Positions 42,665 through 51,365 of a DNA stretch of 64,000 bases are shown one piece after another (position 1 is the stretch's first letter; each line of letters begins with the position of its first letter). The stretch covers positions 248,001 to 312,000 of the forward strand of contig NZ_JAKWJO010000005.1 of NCBI RefSeq assembly GCF_022760995.1, in the 5' to 3' direction. The stretch comes from Dyella sedimenti (GTDB lineage Bacteria > Pseudomonadota > Gammaproteobacteria > Xanthomonadales > Rhodanobacteraceae). Below the pieces are notes generated by a model. The model saw only the letters and a list, made by a program, of their open reading frames with translations, did no database searches and was not told the DNA's origin. The translations under genes and the position numbers were made by a program.

Positions 42665-44953
42665 ATGCCACGCCGACGTCCCATCGCCTTCGCCGCCGCC
42701 CTGCTGGTGGCCTGTGCCGCGCAGGCCACCGACGCGAGCTTCCTGCTTACCGCCACGCAGGACGACTGGCCGCGCTATTTCCCCGGCCAGCTCGGCAACG
42801 GCTTCTTCTCCACGCTGACCTCCCCGCGCGGCACCGAGGGCAGCCTGGGCTACCTGATCGCCTTCATGGACCACGCGGCAGGTGATGTCTCGCGCCCGGC
42901 GGCGGTACCCGGCTGGACCGCCATCGACTACAGCGCGGATCCCTCGCACGCGGGCCAGTCCTGGTTGAACCAGGTGGACCTTACGCCCGCGCGCTTCCAG
43001 GACTACCGCCAGGTGCTGGACATGCACGAAGGCACCCTGGCCACCACGTATCGCTATCTCGATGGCCGCAAGGCCACCGGCGTGCAGGTGCTCACCCTGG
43101 TCAGCCAGGCCTCGCCGCATCTGGCGGCCAGCCAGCTCACCCTCACGCCCGACTTCGACGGCGAGGTGCAGCTCTCTTTCCCGCTCGACCTGTGGGCACC
43201 GCACCAGCCGCGCTTCGCCATGGCCCAGTTGGATGGAGCGCAACTGATGGAAGCGGTGGCGGCCAACAACCTCGCATTGAAGGCGACACCGCCCGACGTG
43301 CCGGACCGCGCGCCGCTGTGGTACCACGGCGACACCCGCGTGCTCGCCGCCGATGGCGATGCGACGATGCTGACGCTGTGGCTGGACGGCCAGGCCGAAC
43401 AGGGCGCGCGCATGGCCGAGGCGGTCGCGGTGGCGCTGCCGCCGGGACTGCATCCGCGCGAGGCGCGGCTGTACCGCAGCGACTACAAGCTATCGCTGGA
43501 ACTGCGCGTGGACGTGCGCAAGGGCCAGGCCTACACCTTCACCAAGTTCGTGGCCGCCTCGCGCGAGGGCTGGGGCGGCGATGCCAAGGCCGACCTGGCG
43601 CTGGCCACCGCCGCGCGCCAGCGCGGCTTCGCGGCGCTGCTGGCCGACCAGCGCCGCGCCTGGGCCACGCTGTGGCAGTCGGACATCGTCATCGACGGCG
43701 ATGCCAAGGCGCAGCAGATCGTGCACTCGGACCTGTATTACCTGCTCAGCAATGCCGCGCCGGATACGTCCTGGCCGATCGGCGCCTGCGGCATGACGCC
43801 GGGCTACACCGGCCACGTGTTCTGGGACAGCGACACCTGGGTGTTCCCCGCGCTGCTGCTGTTGCATCCCGAGCGCGCGAAATCGCTGGTGATGTTCCGC
43901 GGGCATAGCCTCCCGCAGGCCGAACAACGTGCCCAGGCACGCGGCCTGCGCGGCGCGATGTATCCGTGGGAAGCCGATCCCGACGACGGCAGCTCGCAGA
44001 CGCCGCACTCCGCCCAGGTGCTGGACGAGCGCGAGATCCACGTCGACGGCGACGTCGCCATCGCGCAATGGCAGTACTACCTCGCCACGCAGGACCGCGT
44101 GTGGCTGAAGCAGCACGGCTGGCCGGTGATCCGCGCCGTCGCCGCGTTCTGGGCCAGCCGCGCCACGCCCGTGCCGGGCACGGGGCACTACGCGATCGAG
44201 CACGTCACCTCGGTGGACGAGGACTATGCCGACGTGCCCAACGACATCTTCACCAATGCGGTGGCGCAGAAGGCCCTGCGCATCGCCGCGCGCGCCGCGC
44301 AGTTGCTGGGCGAGACGCCCGACCCGCAATGGACCACGGTCGCCGATGGACTGGTGCTGCCGTTCGACGCGCAGGCGGGCCATCACCTGGACTTCGACGC
44401 CACGGTGCCGCACGACATCGATTCCTGGGGCGGCAGTTCGCTGCCGCTGCTGAGCAGCCCCTCGCTGGACCTGCCGATGGACCAGGCCACCCGCCGGGGC
44501 GACTACGCCGCGGCCATCGCGCCGATCGCGCGCTCCAGCCGCGATCCCAACAGCATGGGCCTGATGCCGCTGTCGATCGCCGCCGCCACCGCCGGCGACG
44601 CCGATGCGGCCGGCGACTGGTTCAATCGCAACCTCACCGCGCATGTGCTGAAGCCACCGTTCAACGTGCGCACCGAGACGGCCGGCAACAACACCGGCTA
44701 CTTCATGACCGCCAGCGGCGGCCTGCTGCAGAACATCCTGTACGGCTTCACCGGCCTGCGCATCACCGAGGACGGCCTGGTGCCGGCCTATGCCCCCGTG
44801 CTGCCGTCGGCATGGAAAACGCTGACGCTGAAGAACCTCTCTTTCCGCGGCGCGCGCCTGGACATCACCGTGCAGCGCGACGCCCAGGGCAAGGCGCAGC
44901 TCACGCGCCGCCCCGCCACCACCGATCACCCCACGACCAGGGAGCCGACATGA
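42665..44953 (+). CDS. Exported GH65 hydrolase (acid-trehalase-like), second copy
   Basis: About 762 residues from ATG 42665; ATG 42638 is in frame. Signal peptide ends near AQA-TD. It follows the first copy along its whole length (YFPGQLGNGFFSTLTSPRGTE, HVFWDSDTWVFPALLLLHPE), with the catalytic acid Glu519 in HVTSVDEDYADVPNDIFTN. The pair clearly arose by duplication but has drifted, with different loops around residues 200-300 and a different C-terminus, so substrate preference probably differs. Its stop overlaps the trehalase start by four bases (ATGA). Confidence 0.82.
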   Translation: MPRRRPIAFAAALLVACAAQATDASFLLTATQDDWPRYFPGQLGNGFFSTLTSPRGTEGSLGYLIAFMDHAAGDVSRPAAVPGWTAIDYSADPSHAGQSWLNQVDLTPARFQDYRQVLDMHEGTLATTYRYLDGRKATGVQVLTLVSQASPHLAASQLTLTPDFDGEVQLSFPLDLWAPHQPRFAMAQLDGAQLMEAVAANNLALKATPPDVPDRAPLWYHGDTRVLAADGDATMLTLWLDGQAEQGARMAEAVAVALPPGLHPREARLYRSDYKLSLELRVDVRKGQAYTFTKFVAASREGWGGDAKADLALATAARQRGFAALLADQRRAWATLWQSDIVIDGDAKAQQIVHSDLYYLLSNAAPDTSWPIGACGMTPGYTGHVFWDSDTWVFPALLLLHPERAKSLVMFRGHSLPQAEQRAQARGLRGAMYPWEADPDDGSSQTPHSAQVLDEREIHVDGDVAIAQWQYYLATQDRVWLKQHGWPVIRAVAAFWASRATPVPGTGHYAIEHVTSVDEDYADVPNDIFTNAVAQKALRIAARAAQLLGETPDPQWTTVADGLVLPFDAQAGHHLDFDATVPHDIDSWGGSSLPLLSSPSLDLPMDQATRRGDYAAAIAPIARSSRDPNSMGLMPLSIAAATAGDADAAGDWFNRNLTAHVLKPPFNVRTETAGNNTGYFMTASGGLLQNILYGFTGLRITEDGLVPAYAPVLPSAWKTLTLKNLSFRGARLDITVQRDAQGKAQLTRRPATTDHPTTREPT

Positions 44954-46656
44954 CCCACCAACCCCGCTTGTCTCCTCGACATACGCCGCCCGCCCTTGGC
45001 CTGCGCCTGGCCGCGTTCGCGCTGTGCGGCGCCTTCGCGGCCCATGCGAATGCCGCCGCCACGCCGGACCCGGCCAAGACCCGCGCCTATATCGGCCAGG
45101 CCTGGACCACCCTCACCCGCTCGATGGACGACTGCGCCTCGCTCGGCGACACCAAGGTCAGTAGCCACCCCGTGCTCTACCTGCCGGCCGGCCAGCCGAT
45201 ACCGCCCGCCGTGACCGCCACGGCCAAGCGCTGCCAGGTGGACGTACGCACGCTGCCACACCCGATCACGCAACTCGGCGACGTCGACGCCCGCACGCTG
45301 CCGCAACAGGGCCTGCTGTACCTGCCGCATCCCTACGTGGTGCCGGGCGGTTTCTTCAACGAGATGTACGGCTGGGACAGCTATTTCATCGTGCTCGGCC
45401 TGGTCGCCGACCATCACACCGGGCTGGCCAAGGACATGGTGGACAACGCGCTGTACGAGGTGGCGAACTACGGCGGCGTGCTCAACGCCAACCGCACCTA
45501 CTACCTCAGCCGCTCACAACCGCCGTTCCTCACCGCGATGATGGTCGCGGTGCTGGACGACCCCAAGGCCTTCCCCGACGCCGAGGCCCGACGCCAATGG
45601 CTGGCCCAGGCCTACCCGCTGGCCGTGCGCAACTACGAGATCTGGACCCGTCCCGAGCACCGCGCCGGCGACACCGGCCTGGCCCGCTACACCGACCTGG
45701 GCAGCGGCCCGGTGCTGGAGGCGCGCAACACCGAGTTCTACAAGGGCGTGATCCGCTGGCTGCGCGCGCACCCGTCGGAGGACCCGGGCTACCTGGTCAA
45801 GGCCTCCGAGCACCCCGACGCGGCCGAGGCCGCCAAGCTCAAGGAAACCAGCTGCGACCTGGACATCTCCGAGGTCTGCGCCGGCGTGTGGCTGGACGGC
45901 TACCGGCTCACCGCCGACTACTACCACGGCGACCGCGCCATGCGCGAATCGGGCTTCGACACCAACTCGCACTACGGTCCGTTCGGCGGCTCCACCCACC
46001 ACTACGCCGACGTCAGCCTGAACAGCCTGCTCTACCGCTACGAGCGCGACCTGCACGACCTCGCCCTGCAACTGGGCAAGGCCGGCGACGCCGAGCGCTG
46101 GGCCAAGGCCGCCGAGGCGCGCAAGGCAGCGATGGACAAGTACCTGTGGCAGCCGCAGGACGGCATGTACCGCGACTACGATTTCGTGGCCGGCAAGCCT
46201 TCGCCCTACCCCTACGTCACCACCTTCTACCCGCTGTGGGCCGGCGCGGCGTCCAAGGCGCAGGCCGAGGCGGTGCGCAAGACGCTGCCGGTGTTCGAGC
46301 GCAAGGGCGGCCTGAGCATGGACAACCATCCGGCCGGCGTGCAGTGGGACGACCCGTTCGGCTGGGCGCCGACCAACTGGCTGGCAGTGGCCGGCCTGGA
46401 TGCCTACGGCTATCACGACGACGCGCGCCGCATCGCCCGCAAGTTCATGACCACGGTGGACCAGGGCTATGCCGACGACGGCACCATCCGCGAGAAATAC
46501 AACATGGCGCTGGGCAACGCCGACGTGAAGGTCAGCGCCGGCTACAGCGAGAACGTGGTCGGCTTCGGCTGGACCAACGGCGTGTACCTGATGCTGCAAG
46601 CCCTGGTGCAGGGCGCACCCACGCCTGCCGCCACAGCTACGGAGCACACGCCATGA
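44950..46656 (+). CDS. Exported GH37 trehalase
   Basis: About 568 residues. Signal peptide (LGLRLAAFALCGAFAAHANA), so periplasmic or secreted. Both GH37 signatures are present: VVPGGFFNEMYGWDSYFIVL and VQWDDPFGWAPTNW. The expected acid Asp lies in ESGFDTNSHYG and the base Glu in GYSENVVGFGWTNG. The region between (about 230-340) differs from E. coli TreA and carries extra residues with a pair of cysteines (SCDLDISEVC). It hydrolyses alpha,alpha-trehalose to two glucoses. Translationally coupled to the genes on both sides by ATGA overlaps. Confidence 0.92.
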   Translation: MTHQPRLSPRHTPPALGLRLAAFALCGAFAAHANAAATPDPAKTRAYIGQAWTTLTRSMDDCASLGDTKVSSHPVLYLPAGQPIPPAVTATAKRCQVDVRTLPHPITQLGDVDARTLPQQGLLYLPHPYVVPGGFFNEMYGWDSYFIVLGLVADHHTGLAKDMVDNALYEVANYGGVLNANRTYYLSRSQPPFLTAMMVAVLDDPKAFPDAEARRQWLAQAYPLAVRNYEIWTRPEHRAGDTGLARYTDLGSGPVLEARNTEFYKGVIRWLRAHPSEDPGYLVKASEHPDAAEAAKLKETSCDLDISEVCAGVWLDGYRLTADYYHGDRAMRESGFDTNSHYGPFGGSTHHYADVSLNSLLYRYERDLHDLALQLGKAGDAERWAKAAEARKAAMDKYLWQPQDGMYRDYDFVAGKPSPYPYVTTFYPLWAGAASKAQAEAVRKTLPVFERKGGLSMDNHPAGVQWDDPFGWAPTNWLAVAGLDAYGYHDDARRIARKFMTTVDQGYADDGTIREKYNMALGNADVKVSAGYSENVVGFGWTNGVYLMLQALVQGAPTPAATATEHTP

Positions 46657-47717
46657 TGAGCTCCCGCCGCTGGGCCAGTCTGCTGCTGGCCGCCTGCCTG
46701 CCCCTCGCCCATGCGCAGGACGCCGCGCCGCGCGTGGATGCCGACGGCACCATCCACGCCGCCGCCGCCACCCTGCCCTACTCCTCGCTGGCCTCGCCCG
46801 AGGCGCGGGCGTTTTTCCCCAAGATGCTGGCCGCCGGCAGCAAGGCGCCACCGATCACCGCGCCGATCGAGCAGAGCCGCGTGTTCTACGACCGCATGAA
46901 CAGCGACCGCGCGGCCCGCATGGCCAGGCGCTACCCGGTCAAGACCCACCACGACACCATCGGCGGCGTCGGCGTGGACGTGGTCGAGCCGGCGCAAGGC
47001 ATATCGCCACAGAACCGTGACCGCGTGCTGGTCAACCTGCATGGCGGCGCCTTCCTGTGGGGCGCCCACAGCGGCGGGCTGGTGGAGGCCATCCCGATCG
47101 CCAGCCTGGGCCGCATCAAGGTCATCACGGTCGACTACCGCCAGGGCCCGGAGCACGTGTTCCCCGCCGCCAGCGAGGACGTGGAGGCGGTCTACCGCGA
47201 GCTGCTCAAGCAGTACAAGCCGGCCGACATCGGCATCTACGGCTGCTCGGCGGGCGGCATCCTCACCGCCGAGGCGGTCGCGCGGCTGATCGACCGCAAG
47301 CTGCCGGTGCCCGGCGCCATCGGCACCTTCTGCGGCTCGGTGGTGAACATGGAGGGCGACTCGATCTACGCGGCCGCGCTGTTGAACAGCGGCACGGTGC
47401 CCGAGCACCCGCTCAAGCTGGATGCCCTGCCCTACTTCAAGGGCGCCAGCGCCAATGACCCGATGGTGTTCCCCGGCGTATCGCCCCAGCTGCTGGCCCA
47501 TTTCCCGCCCACCCTGCTGATCACCGGCACGCGGGACATGGCGATGAGCTCGGAGGTGCGCAGCCAGGCGCTGCTGCAGCAGGCCGGCGTCGATGCCGAG
47601 CTGCACGTGTGGGAAGGCATGTGGCACTCCTTCTTCTCCGACCCTGAGCTACCCGAATCGCAAGATGCCTACGCCGTCATCGTGAAATTCTTCGACCGGC
47701 ACCTGGGACGGCGCTGA
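46653..47717 (+). CDS. Exported alpha/beta hydrolase of the HSL esterase family
   Basis: About 354 residues. Signal peptide MMSSRRWASLLLAACLPLAH, cleavage near AQA/QDA. Hormone-sensitive-lipase-type motifs: oxyanion LHGGAFLWG (His130-Gly132), nucleophile Ser199 in YGCSAGGILTAEA, acid Asp in TGTRDMAMSS, and His in EGMWHSFFSD. Such enzymes cleave short-chain esters. Its start overlaps the trehalase stop by four bases, so it belongs to the same transcript. A role in removing acyl groups from esterified sugars before hydrolysis is a reasonable inference but not shown by sequence. Confidence 0.85.
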   Translation: MMSSRRWASLLLAACLPLAHAQDAAPRVDADGTIHAAAATLPYSSLASPEARAFFPKMLAAGSKAPPITAPIEQSRVFYDRMNSDRAARMARRYPVKTHHDTIGGVGVDVVEPAQGISPQNRDRVLVNLHGGAFLWGAHSGGLVEAIPIASLGRIKVITVDYRQGPEHVFPAASEDVEAVYRELLKQYKPADIGIYGCSAGGILTAEAVARLIDRKLPVPGAIGTFCGSVVNMEGDSIYAAALLNSGTVPEHPLKLDALPYFKGASANDPMVFPGVSPQLLAHFPPTLLITGTRDMAMSSEVRSQALLQQAGVDAELHVWEGMWHSFFSDPELPESQDAYAVIVKFFDRHLGRR

Positions 47718-47737
47718 CGCCGCCGTCCCGCCGCACT

Positions 47738-47766
47738 TTGCCCCCTGCAAGGGGGGCGGGTATCCT
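47738..47766 (+). promoter_or_regulatory. Probable sigma-70 promoter of pilR
   Basis: TTGCCC (47738-47743), 17 bases, TATCCT (47761-47766), then 28 bases to the pilR ATG. It contains a small hairpin (ccccctgcaaggggg) in the spacer. It gives pilR its own start, as would be needed if it is separated from pilS. Confidence 0.55.
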
Positions 47767-47794
47767 AGTCGGGACATCTGCCCTCCAAGACGAC

Positions 47795-49207
47795 ATGAGC
47801 CAACAGACCGTACTGGTCGTCGACGACGAACGCGACATCCGTGAACTCCTCACCATCACCCTGGGCCGCATGGACTTGCTGGTCGATGCCGTGGGTACCG
47901 TGACGGAAGCGCGCCGCGCCCTCGCCGAACGACATTACGACCTGTGCTTCACCGACATGCGCCTGCCGGACGGCAACGGCCATGAAGTGATCGAGCTGAT
48001 CTCGGCGGAACATCCCGACACCCCGGTGGCGATGATTACCGCCTACGGCAACGTCGACGCCGCGGTGAGCGCGCTCAAGGCCGGCGCCTTCGACTTCGTC
48101 TCCAAGCCGGTGGACATCCAGATGCTGCGCCGCCTGGTGCGCACCGCACTACGCCTGGCCGAGGAAAGGCGCAGCGGCCAGGCCGCCGCCAAGCCCGACG
48201 GCAACGAGCGCCTAATCGGCGAATCGCCCGCCATGCAGCAGGTGCGCGCCACCATCGGCAAGCTCGCGCGCAACCAGGCGCCGGTCTACATCGCCGGCGA
48301 GTCGGGCGTGGGCAAGGAACTGGTGGCCCGCCTGATCCACGAACAAGGCCCGCGCGCCAGCGGCCCGTTCGTGCCGGTCAACTGCGGCGCGATTCCCTCC
48401 GAACTGATGGAGAGCGAATTCTTCGGCCACCGCAAGGGCAGCTTCACCGGCGCGGTGGGCGACAAGGAAGGCCTGTTCCAGGCCGCCAACGGCGGCACCC
48501 TGTTCCTCGACGAAGTGGCGGAACTGCCGCTGCACATGCAGGTGAAGCTGCTGCGCGCGATCCAGGAAAAGGCCGTGCGCCCGATCGGCGCGCGCGAGGA
48601 AGTGCCGGTGGACGTGCGCATCCTCTCGGCCACCCACAAGAACCTCGCCGCCCTGGTCGAGCAGGGCCAGTTCCGACAGGACCTGTTCTACCGCATCAAC
48701 GTGATCGAGCTGCGCGTACCGCCACTGCGCGAGCGCCGCGGCGACGTGCCGCTGCTGGCCAACTTCGTGCTGCGCCAGCTCGCCGCCAAGAGCGGCAGCG
48801 CCCCCGGCCGCCTGCTGCCCGCCGCGCAGCAGGCGCTGGAGGCGTACGACTTCCCCGGCAACGTGCGCGAACTGGAGAACATCCTCGAACGCGCGATGGC
48901 GATGTGCGACGGCGACCAGATCGACGTCGGCGACCTGATGCTGCCCCAGCGCGCGCCCCGCGCGCTGGCCGAGGCCGTCGCCGCCGCTCCCATGGCTGCC
49001 ACCGGCGGCGGCCTGCCGTCCGCTCCCCCGCCGATCCCCTCGCCCACCGCCAGTGGCGGCCTGGACGACTACATCAGCAACCTCGAGCGCACCGCGATCA
49101 TCAAGGCGCTGGAGGAATCGCGCTACAACAAGACCGCGGCGGCAAAGAAACTGGGCATCACCTTCCGGGCTTTGCGCTACAAGCTGAAGAAGCTGGGCAT
49201 CGATTGA
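47795..49207 (+). CDS. pilR: Sigma-54-dependent pilus response regulator PilR
   Basis: 470 residues. Receiver domain (1-120): VLVVDDERDIRELLTITLGR, phosphoacceptor Asp in LCFTDMRLPDGNGHEV, AMITAYGNVDAAVSALKAG and DFVSKPVD. AAA+ domain: Walker A GESGVGKELVARLIH, sigma-54 loop GSFTGA (Ser for the usual Ala in GAFTGA), and LFLDEVAELPLHMQVKLLRA. A Pro/Ala-rich linker (about 390-425) leads to a Fis-type HTH (ALEESRYNKTAAAKKLGITF). Receiver details match PilR, which switches on pilin transcription with sigma-54. In related genomes it is adjacent to pilS; here the sugar island lies between them. Confidence 0.87.
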   Translation: MSQQTVLVVDDERDIRELLTITLGRMDLLVDAVGTVTEARRALAERHYDLCFTDMRLPDGNGHEVIELISAEHPDTPVAMITAYGNVDAAVSALKAGAFDFVSKPVDIQMLRRLVRTALRLAEERRSGQAAAKPDGNERLIGESPAMQQVRATIGKLARNQAPVYIAGESGVGKELVARLIHEQGPRASGPFVPVNCGAIPSELMESEFFGHRKGSFTGAVGDKEGLFQAANGGTLFLDEVAELPLHMQVKLLRAIQEKAVRPIGAREEVPVDVRILSATHKNLAALVEQGQFRQDLFYRINVIELRVPPLRERRGDVPLLANFVLRQLAAKSGSAPGRLLPAAQQALEAYDFPGNVRELENILERAMAMCDGDQIDVGDLMLPQRAPRALAEAVAAAPMAATGGGLPSAPPPIPSPTASGGLDDYISNLERTAIIKALEESRYNKTAAAKKLGITFRALRYKLKKLGID

Positions 49208-49218
49208 GATGTGGGAGG

Positions 49219-49246
49219 GGCCGGACGATGTCCGGCCTTTTTGTTT
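49219..49246 (+). terminator. pilR terminator
   Basis: Stem GGCCGGA / TCCGGCC with a five-base loop and TTTTTGTTT, 11 bases after the pilR stop. A broken REP remnant (cacgctcctaca) follows at about 49260. Confidence 0.9.
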
Positions 49247-49330
49247 GGTGCGTTGATGGGCACGCTCCTACAAGGTGCTGGGGCGTCCGCCGGGATGGTG
49301 GGCAAAAACAGCGCGCCGAAGGCGCCACCA

Positions 49331-50893
49331 CTACTCCCCGCCCGCGCTCGCCTCCAGCGCCTCCCTCACCGTCCGCAACAACTTCGGCGTCGAGATCGGC
49401 TTGTCGACCAGGTACAGATGCTCCAGCACCGGCAGTTCGTCCATGTCCGGCGGGGCGTCGGGGCGAGCCAGCAGGATCACCGCGCGGCGGTAGCCGTGTT
49501 CGAACAGGGCGGCCAGGGTGCGCACGCCGGTGAACAGGTTCATGTCCGCGTCCAGCACCACCAGGTCGGGCACGCCATGCGCCTCGATCCATTGCAGCGC
49601 GGCGGTGCCGCTCTGGCTGGCGTGGGCCTGGTAACCCCACGAGTCGAGGGTGTCCACCAGCAGCGAAAGCTGGCCGGCTTCCTCCACCACCACCAGCACG
49701 CGCTCGGCCTCGCCCTGCAGGCCGGCCATCTCCTCCTCTTCGGCCACCTCGGCGGGCGGCTGCGCCAGCGGGATGTACAGGTGGAAGCGGGCACCTTGTC
49801 CCGGCCGGCTTTCCACCCGCATCACGCCGCCATGGGCGGTGACGATGCGCTTGCAGGAGATCAGCCCGAGCCCGGTGCCGGTTTCCTTGGTGGTGTAGAA
49901 CGGCTCGAACATGTGCTGCATGGATTCCTCGTCCATGCCGACGCCGGTGTCGGCGACGGTGAGGCACAGGTAATGGCCTTCGCAGGCCTCCTCGTCGGAC
50001 AGGAAGAACGAGGATGGCAGGTGGACCTGCGAGGCGCGGATGTCCAGGCCGCCGCCGTCGGGCATGGCCTGGATGGCGTTGAGGCTGAGGTTGAGCAGGC
50101 ACTGCTGCAGCTCGGTGTGGTTTCCGTCGAAGCTGAGATCGGGATCGTCCGCGCTCATGGTCAGCGTCACGCCGCGCGGCACGCTGCCTTGCAGCAGCAG
50201 GTTGAGCGCATCGAGCAGCGCACCGGCGCGCACCTGTTCGGCGCGGCGGGCGCCGCGCGCGAAGGAGAGCATCGACTGCACCATGTCCAGCCCGCGCTTG
50301 CCGCAGTCGCGCACCAGCCGGCCCAGGCGGGCCAGGCGCGGGTCGTCCTGGTAGTCCTGCAGGCTGTCGCCGGCCAGCAGCAGCGGCTGCAGCAGGTTGC
50401 GCAGGTCGTGGCTGAGGCCGCCGGCCAGCATGGCCAGGCTCTCGAAGCGCTGCGCGCGGATCAGCTCGGTCTCGGCGCGACGCCGCGCGCGCTGCGCCTC
50501 GGCCTCGCGCAGGGCGCGGCGCACGGCCGAGGCCAGGCGCGCGGGATTCTGCTTGAGGATGTAGTCGGTGGCGCCGTTGCGCAGCGCCTCGATGGCGGCT
50601 TCCTCGCCCAGCGTGGCGGAAACGAAGATGAAGGGCAGGTCCTGGTCGCGCTCGCGCAGCAGGTCGAGCGCGCGCTGGCCGGAGAAGCCGGGCATGCTCA
50701 GGTCCGACAGCACGATGTGGGGGCGAAACGCCTCCAGCGCGTCGAGGTACGCGCGCTCCTCGTCCACCAGGCGCACGTCGTAGTCGATCGCGTCGGCGTC
50801 CAGCTCGGACAGCACCAGCTCGGCATCCAGCTGGCTGTCCTCGATCTGCAGGACCCGGATTCTGGGAAGCGCCCAATGCTGCCTGTCCGCCAT
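49331..50893 (-). CDS. Hybrid histidine kinase with N-terminal receiver
   Basis: About 520 residues, soluble. Receiver at 1-125: RVLQIEDSQLDAELVLSELD, Asp in HIVLSDLSMPGFSG, and ATDYILKQNPARL. Kinase core: LAGGLSHDLRNLLQPLLLAG (phosphoacceptor His), CLLNLSLNAIQAMPDGGG, VADTGVGMDEES and GTGLGLISCKRIV. The C-terminal domain (about 400-515) is receiver-like (DLVVLDADMNLFTGVR) and probably regulatory. No membrane segment or sensor domain, so input must come by phosphotransfer through the N-terminal receiver. The start is the ATG at 50893. It is the last gene of a three-gene signalling cluster, 25 bases after the stand-alone receiver. Output unknown. Confidence 0.82.
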   Translation of the reverse strand: MADRQHWALPRIRVLQIEDSQLDAELVLSELDADAIDYDVRLVDEERAYLDALEAFRPHIVLSDLSMPGFSGQRALDLLRERDQDLPFIFVSATLGEEAAIEALRNGATDYILKQNPARLASAVRRALREAEAQRARRRAETELIRAQRFESLAMLAGGLSHDLRNLLQPLLLAGDSLQDYQDDPRLARLGRLVRDCGKRGLDMVQSMLSFARGARRAEQVRAGALLDALNLLLQGSVPRGVTLTMSADDPDLSFDGNHTELQQCLLNLSLNAIQAMPDGGGLDIRASQVHLPSSFFLSDEEACEGHYLCLTVADTGVGMDEESMQHMFEPFYTTKETGTGLGLISCKRIVTAHGGVMRVESRPGQGARFHLYIPLAQPPAEVAEEEEMAGLQGEAERVLVVVEEAGQLSLLVDTLDSWGYQAHASQSGTAALQWIEAHGVPDLVVLDADMNLFTGVRTLAALFEHGYRRAVILLARPDAPPDMDELPVLEHLYLVDKPISTPKLLRTVREALEASAGGE

Positions 50894-50918
50894 GCGTGGC
50901 TCCCTTCCCCGATCGTGC

Positions 50919-51365
50919 TCAGGCCGTTTCCGGCCCCTGGTTGAGTACGGCCCAGAACTGTCCCAGCGTGCGCACCGCCTCGAAGAACTGGTCCACGTCC
51001 ACCGGCTTGATGACGTAGGCATTGGCGCCGATGTCCCAGCTGCGCGCCAGGTCGCTCTCCTCGCGCGAGGAGGAGAGGATGACCACCGGTATGCGGCGGA
51101 AGCGCTCGTCGGTGCGCAGCCGGGTCAGCACTTCCAGGCCGCCCATGCGGGGCATCTTGATGTCCAGCAGCACCACCGCCGGATCGACCGGCTCGCGCGT
51201 GGCCCATGCGCCACGGCAATAGAGATAGTCCAGGCAATCGACGCCGTCCTCGACGTGCACCACGGGATTGAGCAGGTGCGCGCCGTCCAGCGCGTCCATC
51301 GCCATTTCGGCATCCGCGAGACTGTCCTCGACGAGCAGGATGGTTCGGATGTCGCGTGGGTTCAT
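50919..51365 (-). CDS. Single-domain response regulator, Rcp1 type
   Basis: 148 residues and only a receiver domain: TILLVEDSLADAEMAMDAL, a loop with DCLDYLYCRGAW, phosphoacceptor Asp in AVVLLDIKMPRMGGLEVL, VVILSSSREESDLARSWDIGA and AYVIKPVDVDQF. The loop insertion and length are typical of the Rcp1/phytochrome-partner group. No output domain. The ATG at 51365 overlaps the kinase stop by four bases, so it is the direct partner of that kinase and could pass phosphate on to the hybrid kinase downstream. Confidence 0.88.
   Translation of the reverse strand: MNPRDIRTILLVEDSLADAEMAMDALDGAHLLNPVVHVEDGVDCLDYLYCRGAWATREPVDPAVVLLDIKMPRMGGLEVLTRLRTDERFRRIPVVILSSSREESDLARSWDIGANAYVIKPVDVDQFFEAVRTLGQFWAVLNQGPETA

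Noticed and set aside
40231..42756. Minus-strand frame of about 840 codons opposite the first exported GH65
   Set aside because: Same reason; the plus strand has a signal peptide and GH65 motifs.
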